A stretch of 10,535 bases of DNA from Candidatus Dormiibacterota bacterium (GTDB taxonomy: Bacteria > Chloroflexota > Dormibacteria > Aeolococcales > Aeolococcaceae): NCBI GenBank assembly GCA_003135255.1, contig PLAX01000142.1, forward strand, positions 1 through 10,535. The letters run 5' to 3'. The position numbers and the translations under genes were made by a program. Below, one piece after another: positions 6,192 to 10,535 of this stretch. How positions within the stretch are numbered: the first letter of the stretch is position 1; the number at the start of each line of letters is the position of its first letter. Under the pieces are notes generated by a model. It searched no databases. It was not told the DNA's origin and worked only from the letters and a program-made list of their open reading frames with translations.

Positions 6192-6530
6192 ATGACGTCC
6201 GAAGAGTTGGTGGAGGCGATCAGCTCCGCCGCCGCCGACAAGAAGGCGCGCGACGTCGTGAGCATTGACCTTCGGGGCAAGACCACCATCGCGGACTTCT
6301 TCGTGGTCTGCGAGGGCGACACAGACCGGCAGGTTAGAGCCATTGTTGACAATATCGAGGAGGCCTGCGGGGCGCTCGGAGCTCGGCCGCTCCACGTCGC
6401 CGGGATGCGCGACGCCTCCTGGGCGTGCGTCGACTTCGACTCCGTGATCGCCCACGTCTTCCTTCCCGGTGAGCGGATCTTCTATGACCTCGAGGGGCTC
6501 TGGAAAGCGCCCCGGGCCGAGGTCGGCTGA
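6192..6530 (+). CDS. rsfS: Ribosome silencing factor RsfS (DUF143 family)
   Basis: Binds L14 on the 50S subunit and blocks joining with 30S when nutrients are short. 112 residues, usual size. Family features are visible: DVVSIDLRGKTTIADFFVVCEGDT, RQVRAIVDNIEE, the SWACVDFDSVIAHVF strand region and FYDLEGLW near the end. ATG 6192 is chosen because the protein aligns with the family from there; the in-frame extension back to 6111 is Pro/Arg-rich and unlike RsfS. It lies downstream of nadD as in many bacteria, but the 90-nt gap and -10 box suggest its own promoter. Confidence 0.95.
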   Translation: MTSEELVEAISSAAADKKARDVVSIDLRGKTTIADFFVVCEGDTDRQVRAIVDNIEEACGALGARPLHVAGMRDASWACVDFDSVIAHVFLPGERIFYDLEGLWKAPRAEVG

Positions 6531-6632
6531 GCCGGCTTCCGCTCATTTCCGCCCAGTTCGGCGTCAGGTCCGCTGCCCCTGCCGTGATCTGGTCGGCCTG
6601 AGCCGCCGCCGCCCGGCCTTCCGGAGAGGGCT
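6531..6632. other. Intergenic gap between convergent rsfS and rhomboid gene, with a weak hairpin
   Basis: 102 nt with no credible coding potential. A short stem-loop, 6 pairs including one G-U with a CGGA loop, lies at 6616-6631, one base beyond the rhomboid stop. It may end that transcript, but there is no T-tract. Nothing else is recognisable. Confidence 0.35.
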
Positions 6633-8006
6633 TCAGCCCGTGACGATGACCGGTGGGTTGGAGGCCAGGAACTGGCCGAAGTTGATCACCGCCAGGAGTA
6701 TCGCCACGGCGCCGAGGGCGCTGACGGCGATGAGCGCAGCCTTCTGCCAGAGCGCCAGGTCGCGGCCGCCGACGGCGCGCACCGGCGGGATGATCAGGCC
6801 GATCAGGGCCCCGGCCGCGAAACCGCCCAGGTGGGCGTAGTTGTCGATGTAGCCGGAGAAGGTGAATCCGAGGACGATGGTCATGACGAGCGAGACCATC
6901 ACCCCGCGACGCAGCGCGTGGGTCAGACCCGCCGGGAGGTCGTGACGCTGGACACGACCCATGGTGAAGAGCAGGCCCAGCAGCCCCATCAGCCCCCCGG
7001 AGGCTCCCACGAATATGGCGTCGGAGAAGGGGAGGTTGAGGGTGCTGGCCAGCACGCTCATCGCGCTCGCCGCAAAGGCGGTGGCGATGAACGTGGCGAG
7101 CAGCGTGATCCGTCCGTAGATGGGCTCGACGATGCGGCCGAGGATGACCGTCGAGTAGCAGTTGACCAGCAGGTGCAGCGAGAGGTATGAGCTGACCCCG
7201 CCGCTGGAGTTGAAGAAGCCAGGGACGTGCAGCAGCGCGGTGCTGAAGAACCGCCACCAGTCACTGCCCCCGGGATACCCAAAGGCGATGCCACCGACCG
7301 CGGAGTAGCCGGCGTAGCTGATATCTCCGGGCCCGCCGTAGCGCTGCCACATGGTGTTCTCGACCAGGAAGATGACGATGAAGGTCGCCACCATCGCGTA
7401 GGTGAGCCGCGGGGTCGAGATCAGGGCCCGCCGGGCTGGGGCCACGTAGCCGCTGTGGACCGTCTCGCGCTCGGCGAGGTCGACGGCCGCGAGCGTGGGT
7501 GGCTCGGCCCCGCCCCGGAGCGCCCGTGCCGCCGCCCGGATCTCGCCCACGCCGGGCAGGCCGGGTGGCGCCGGGAGCAGGGCACCGGCGTCGCCGGACC
7601 CCGCGTCGGCCCACATCACCCCCAGATGGACGGCCGGGTGGGCGGGTGGTGGGAGCTGAGCGGTGAGGGGAGAGAGGGCGACCAGCAGGATGTCGCAGCG
7701 TGCCGCCGGCTGCGTCCGCAGGCGGGCGTCGCCCCAGCGCAGCGCGGCCCCGATCCGGCGGTGGAGGTCGGCAAGCTGCGCCGCGGGGTCGTCCGGCGGC
7801 TGGAAGAAGCCGACCAGGGCTGAGCGCGCGCCGGTCCAGGCCACGGTCACCAGTGCGTAATCCGAGCCCAGCTCACCGAGCCGGCTGTCCCGGGGATCGG
7901 CGAGGCGGAGGCGGTACCGGGTCACCAGCCCCAGGCCGACCAGTCGGGCGAGCGCCGGCGGTTGGGGGGGCAGCCCTCCCTCGTCGGACCAGCTGTTCTC
8001 CGTCAC
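6633..8006 (-). CDS. Rhomboid-family intramembrane serine protease with 200-residue N-terminal domain
   Basis: 457 residues. Rhomboids cut transmembrane substrates within the membrane using a Ser-His dyad. Residues 1-200 form a soluble, unrecognised domain with alternating hydrophobic stretches (YALVTVAWTG, CDILLVALSPL). Membrane segments begin at about 203. Rhomboid marks: WWRFF before the first lumenal loop, HLLVN (His278, Asn282; oxyanion side), GASGG with Ser336 and AHLGG with His392, spaced 56 residues as expected for an active enzyme. The loop between LLH and HLLVN is longer than usual. A further hydrophobic segment (about 425-445) follows the catalytic His. Start is GTG at 8006, with no Shine-Dalgarno but a -10-like box 6 nt upstream. 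The substrate is unknown; it is divergent from the 8142 gene. Confidence 0.88.
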   Translation of the reverse strand: MTENSWSDEGGLPPQPPALARLVGLGLVTRYRLRLADPRDSRLGELGSDYALVTVAWTGARSALVGFFQPPDDPAAQLADLHRRIGAALRWGDARLRTQPAARCDILLVALSPLTAQLPPPAHPAVHLGVMWADAGSGDAGALLPAPPGLPGVGEIRAAARALRGGAEPPTLAAVDLAERETVHSGYVAPARRALISTPRLTYAMVATFIVIFLVENTMWQRYGGPGDISYAGYSAVGGIAFGYPGGSDWWRFFSTALLHVPGFFNSSGGVSSYLSLHLLVNCYSTVILGRIVEPIYGRITLLATFIATAFAASAMSVLASTLNLPFSDAIFVGASGGLMGLLGLLFTMGRVQRHDLPAGLTHALRRGVMVSLVMTIVLGFTFSGYIDNYAHLGGFAAGALIGLIIPPVRAVGGRDLALWQKAALIAVSALGAVAILLAVINFGQFLASNPPVIVTG

Positions 8007-8012
8007 CGGGCC

Positions 8013-8018
8013 AGTCTA
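8013..8018 (-). promoter_or_regulatory. -10-like box TAGACT for leaderless rhomboid transcript
   Basis: On the minus strand TAGACT (four of six to TATAAT, with the key T, A and final T) ends 6 nt before the GTG at 8006. A start 6-7 nt downstream would fall on or beside the GTG, giving a leaderless mRNA, in agreement with the absent Shine-Dalgarno. No -35 is evident. Confidence 0.3.
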
Positions 8019-8091
8019 TCGGCGCGGAGGGGGGAGGCCCCGCCGGAGAGGTGGGGCGGACCGCCCCCGAGGCCCGGGGGGCCGTTCGCGC

Positions 8092-8097
8092 TATCGT
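8092..8097 (+). promoter_or_regulatory. -10-like box TATCGT upstream of the 8142 gene
   Basis: TATCGT (four of six to consensus) lies 9 nt before an ATG at 8107, the same spacing as the rsfS box, and the two regions share ATCGTCC near the start. A small GC inverted repeat GGCCC-GGG-GGGCC lies just upstream. No -35 is evident. Confidence 0.25.
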
Positions 8098-8106
8098 CCA
8101 CCGGCG

Positions 8107-8145
8107 ATGAGCCGCTGCCCCTCGCCGCCGCCGGTCCTGCCGTGA
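8107..8145 (+). CDS. Possible 12-codon upstream ORF overlapping the next start
   Basis: ATG at 8107 encodes MSRCPSPPPVLP and stops at TGA 8143-8145, which overlaps the GTG start at 8142 (GTGA). With the -10-like box 9 nt before its ATG, it could be translated from a near-leaderless mRNA and deliver ribosomes to the downstream GTG, which has no Shine-Dalgarno. It may also be chance; there is no homology evidence. Confidence 0.25.
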   Translation: MSRCPSPPPVLP

Positions 8146-8966
8146 GCTCGGACCGGCACCTCAGCCTCGGTCCCCTCTATCGCGAGATGCGCGCCGGTCT
8201 CGGCGACGCCGGGCGGGTGCGGGTGACGGTGGAGTTTCAGGAGCGCACGCTCGCCGCGCCGGCCGGCGGGCAGGGAGCAGCGGAGCTCGTCAGCTTCGTC
8301 CTGGAGACCTTCGTCGAGTACGAGGATCGGGTCCTCGACCGCGCGCAGGTTGCCCTGCACGGGCCCGGCCCGCCGAAGCGCTTCCTGGTCGCGCGCCACG
8401 GCTCGGCCTACGCGTACAGCCTCGACGGGGGCGAGCGCTGGGGTCGGCTGGTGGCCCATCCCCGGATCTTCGACCTGGAGGAGTTCGAGGCCGAGTTGGG
8501 CCAGATCCTCGTCGAGGACGCGACCTACGACGTGCTCGACGGCAGCCGCGACCTGCAGGCACCGGCGGGATCGCGGCCGAGGCCGGAGCGGTTCGTCGAT
8601 GCGCTCGACGTCAGCATGGACCGCGAGGCCTTCCTCCGCCTTCTCCGGGTCTTCTCGGCCGACGTCGACGATGATCCCGACGCACCCGCGCTCAACGCCT
8701 TCTCGGTGAGCCTCCAGGCCGCGGACGACGTCTCGCTGCAGTACTGGTGGTCATTGAGCGACCGCGTGTCCGAGGTCGACGACGTCCCCCTCAAGGTCCG
8801 CTGCAGCGTCTCGATCCGGGTCGCCGCGCTGGGCGCGGAGGAGAACAGTGCCGTCCGCCTTGATGAGGCCCTGCCGGACGTCGCCGACCTCGACGGCGTC
8901 TGGGCGATCCTTCGCCACGGCGCGCCGGATGCGGCAGAAGAGGATCGAGGACCGGGGCGGCGCTAG
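8142..8966 (+). CDS. Unrecognised soluble acidic protein
   Basis: 274 residues, no family recognised. No signal peptide or membrane segment is visible, so it is probably cytoplasmic. Composition is acidic, with clusters such as DLEEFEAEL and SADVDDDPDAP, a single Cys, and an aromatic stretch LQYWWSLSD. The middle (SAYAYSLDGGERWGRLV) and the end (LKVRCSVSIRVAAL) look like beta-rich segments; helices seem likely around EAFLRLLRVF. GTG 8142 is preferred because codons upstream of it overlap the rhomboid start region and read as Pro/Arg/Gly-rich noise; a farther in-frame GTG (7962) would overlap the rhomboid gene. Stop TAG 8964-8966 lies 6 nt from the stop of the convergent penicillin-binding protein gene. 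Codon choice resembles the neighbours, so recent transfer is not suggested. Confidence 0.75.
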   Translation: MSSDRHLSLGPLYREMRAGLGDAGRVRVTVEFQERTLAAPAGGQGAAELVSFVLETFVEYEDRVLDRAQVALHGPGPPKRFLVARHGSAYAYSLDGGERWGRLVAHPRIFDLEEFEAELGQILVEDATYDVLDGSRDLQAPAGSRPRPERFVDALDVSMDREAFLRLLRVFSADVDDDPDAPALNAFSVSLQAADDVSLQYWWSLSDRVSEVDDVPLKVRCSVSIRVAALGAEENSAVRLDEALPDVADLDGVWAILRHGAPDAAEEDRGPGRR

Positions 8967-8976
8967 CAGGGGCTAG
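8963..8976. terminator. Small hairpin spanning both convergent stop codons
   Basis: CTAGC-AGGG-GCTAG forms a 5-bp stem with a 4-nt loop. It contains the TAG of the 8142 gene on one strand and the TAG of the penicillin-binding protein gene on the other. The intergenic gap is only 6 nt, so there is no room for a classical terminator. The short stem and lack of a T-tract make termination doubtful. Confidence 0.2.
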
Positions 8977-10535
8977 GTTCCGACGGCTGGCGACGCGGTC
9001 GGCGAGGGCACGGGCGTGGGGGCGGCCGTGGGGGCGGGGGTGGGAGTCGGCACATACGGCTGGGAGAAGGGGGTGTTCGACGCCGTCGGCTCCCCCCTGC
9101 AGCCCGGGTTGCAGATCGGGCCGCCGTTGCCCATCGAGCTGTCCGGACCGGTGCCCGGGAGGTAGTACGCGCCGCCCGCCTCGTACACGTCGGAGGGTGT
9201 CTGGTACCAGACCACCGGGGTGTTCGCGGTCACGCCCTCCATGAATTCCTGCCAGATCGGCGCCGCCCCGGTCACACCACTGGAGACATCGGAGAGCCCG
9301 TGGTTGGCGCCCTCGCCCTGGGGGTCGCCCACCCACACCGCGGTGAGGATGTTCGGCTCCCAGCCCACCGTCCAGTTGTCGACGTTGTCGTACGAGGACC
9401 CGCTGGTGCCGGTCTTGGCGCTGACCTGGCGATCCGGCAGGCTGAGCTTCTGGTAGCTGCCGAACGCCGCCAGCCGGTAGGTGGCCTTGCTCAGCGTCTC
9501 GTCCATGATGTAGGCGACGTTCTCCGGCACCACCCGCTGGGCGTTGGCGGCGGCGTCGTAGGTCCAGACCGGGGCGCCGCTCGCCGCATCGGTGATCTTC
9601 ACGACCGGCGCCGGGGCGTGGTGGACGCCGAGGTCGGCGATGGTGGCGGCGCCGTCGGCGAGGTCGAGAGGGCTGACCGGGAAGGTCCCCAGGGTGAAGG
9701 AGTACTCGGTGGACGCTGGGAAGTTGGCGCCCGCGATCAGGCTGACCCCCGCGTCGACGGCCAGGTTGGCGACGGGGAGCACGCCCACCGCGTATTCGGT
9801 CCTGACCGCCGGCAGGTTCAGCGAGTTGCCCAAGCAGTACTCCATCTCGCAGAAGCCGTAACCGGCGGATGCGCCCTCATAGTCCTTGGGCGTCCACCCG
9901 TTGATGGTCATCGTCTCGTCCGAGATCTGCGTCGTCATGGTGTACTGCCGTGAGGCGATCGCGTCCGTGTAGGTGAAGAGCTTCATGGTGGAGCCCGGCT
10001 GGCGCCCCGAGATCGCCAGGTTGTCCTGGCCGTAGACCGTGCTGCTGTAGTTGGCGCTGCCGGTCATGGCCAGGACCGCCCCCGTCTGCGGGTCGAGGCT
10101 CACCAGGGCGCCGTCACCGCCGGCCGCCCCCTGCACGAACCAGCCGGGGTTGGAGGTGATCACGTTGTGCACCGTCGCATCGCCCAGCGCCTGGTCTTGC
10201 AGGTTGAGCGTCGTGTAGATGTCGTAGCCGCCGGGGTCCTCGAACCCGTCTCCGTTGAAGAGGCTGGGGAGGTAGTAGCCGGTGAGATAGTTGAGGAAGC
10301 TGGAGGTGTTGGCCCCGTCGATGACGGTCGGCGGGAGGTAGTCCTCCCACGTGTAGTACTTGAGCGACTCGGCCGCTGCCGCGGCCGCCTGGTCCTGGCT
10401 GATGCTCCCCATCGCCACCATCGCCTGCAGCACGGCGCCCTGCCGCTGCTTGGCGCCCCCCGGGTTGAGGTTGGGGTTGAACTCCGACGGGGCCTGGGGC
10501 AGACCGGCGAGCATCGCCGACTGGGCGAGGTCCAG
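8973..10535 (-). CDS. Class A penicillin-binding protein, C-terminal part (5' end outside window)
   Basis: Bifunctional peptidoglycan synthase: glycosyltransferase (GT51) polymerises lipid II and the transpeptidase cross-links peptides outside the membrane. 520 residues are visible; the frame stays open to the right edge, with LDLAQS before MLAGLPQAPSEFNP, the typical end of the GT51 domain, so the ATG at 10514 is internal. The transpeptidase domain has GSTMK (SxxK, Ser at visible residue 182), SLN (SxN, 238-240) and KTGTSG (Lys 374), all intact. After the domain comes a tail with ICNPGC and a Pro/Thr/Ala-rich end (VPTPTPAPTAAPTP and onward), a common feature of actinobacterial-type enzymes. 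The N-terminal membrane anchor and most of the glycosyltransferase domain lie beyond the window. Confidence 0.95.
   Translation of the reverse strand: MDLAQSAMLAGLPQAPSEFNPNLNPGGAKQRQGAVLQAMVAMGSISQDQAAAAAAESLKYYTWEDYLPPTVIDGANTSSFLNYLTGYYLPSLFNGDGFEDPGGYDIYTTLNLQDQALGDATVHNVITSNPGWFVQGAAGGDGALVSLDPQTGAVLAMTGSANYSSTVYGQDNLAISGRQPGSTMKLFTYTDAIASRQYTMTTQISDETMTINGWTPKDYEGASAGYGFCEMEYCLGNSLNLPAVRTEYAVGVLPVANLAVDAGVSLIAGANFPASTEYSFTLGTFPVSPLDLADGAATIADLGVHHAPAPVVKITDAASGAPVWTYDAAANAQRVVPENVAYIMDETLSKATYRLAAFGSYQKLSLPDRQVSAKTGTSGSSYDNVDNWTVGWEPNILTAVWVGDPQGEGANHGLSDVSSGVTGAAPIWQEFMEGVTANTPVVWYQTPSDVYEAGGAYYLPGTGPDSSMGNGGPICNPGCRGEPTASNTPFSQPYVPTPTPAPTAAPTPVPSPTASPAVGT

Noticed and set aside
6346..6351. 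TTGACA inside rsfS as a -35 box
   Set aside because: No -10 hexamer follows at 16-19 nt and it lies within conserved coding sequence.
7962..8141. Longer N-terminus for the orphan protein starting at GTG 7962
   Set aside because: It would overlap the rhomboid start and promoter region, and the added residues are low-complexity Pro/Gly/Arg.
9300..9953. Plus-strand open frame opposite the penicillin-binding protein gene
   Set aside because: Antisense to conserved transpeptidase motifs and without similarity to any family I know.

Overview
The window is a GC-rich bacterial chromosome segment carrying mostly housekeeping genes. It shows no tRNA or rRNA gene, CRISPR array, transposase, integrase or phage gene. 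The order rplU-rpmA-obgE-nadD-rsfS is a widespread bacterial arrangement. The leucyl-tRNA synthetase has a short KMSKS region and a 'LDSGWYFMRYPSTDF' stretch, and the promoters and start codons suggest partly leaderless expression. Together with the composition this points to a high-GC Terrabacterial lineage such as Dormibacterota, Chloroflexota or a deep actinobacterial relative. That placement is inference from memory, not a search.

Layout. Positions 1-1775 (+) hold the C-terminal 590 residues of leuS, cut by the left edge. Facing it on the minus strand are two tandem small membrane proteins of the DUF4190 type (1803-2351 and 2377-2871). Both have Pro/Tyr-rich N-terminal tails and a C-terminal Cys pair. 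A divergent promoter region (about 2872-3080) separates them from the plus-strand block rplU (L21 with a long tail), rpmA (L27 with an acidic tail), obgE, nadD (4-nt overlap with obgE) and rsfS. The block joins 50S ribosomal proteins, the 50S-assembly GTPase Obg, the ribosome silencing factor RsfS and NAD synthesis, a growth and ribosome-maturation cluster. rsfS seems to have its own near-leaderless promoter.

The right part is less standard. A minus-strand rhomboid-family intramembrane serine protease with an unrecognised 200-residue N-terminal domain (6633-8006) diverges from an unrecognised soluble acidic protein (8142-8966, +). A 12-codon upstream ORF may precede the latter. This gene converges, with a 6-nt gap, on a class A penicillin-binding protein (8973-10535, minus) that runs off the right edge and retains SxxK, SxN and KTG motifs.

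No gene-free stretch exceeds 300 bases. I see no clear new multi-gene system. The best leads are the paired DUF4190 proteins, the tailed L21/L27, the rhomboid N-terminal domain, the orphan 274-residue protein and the leaderless-style starts.
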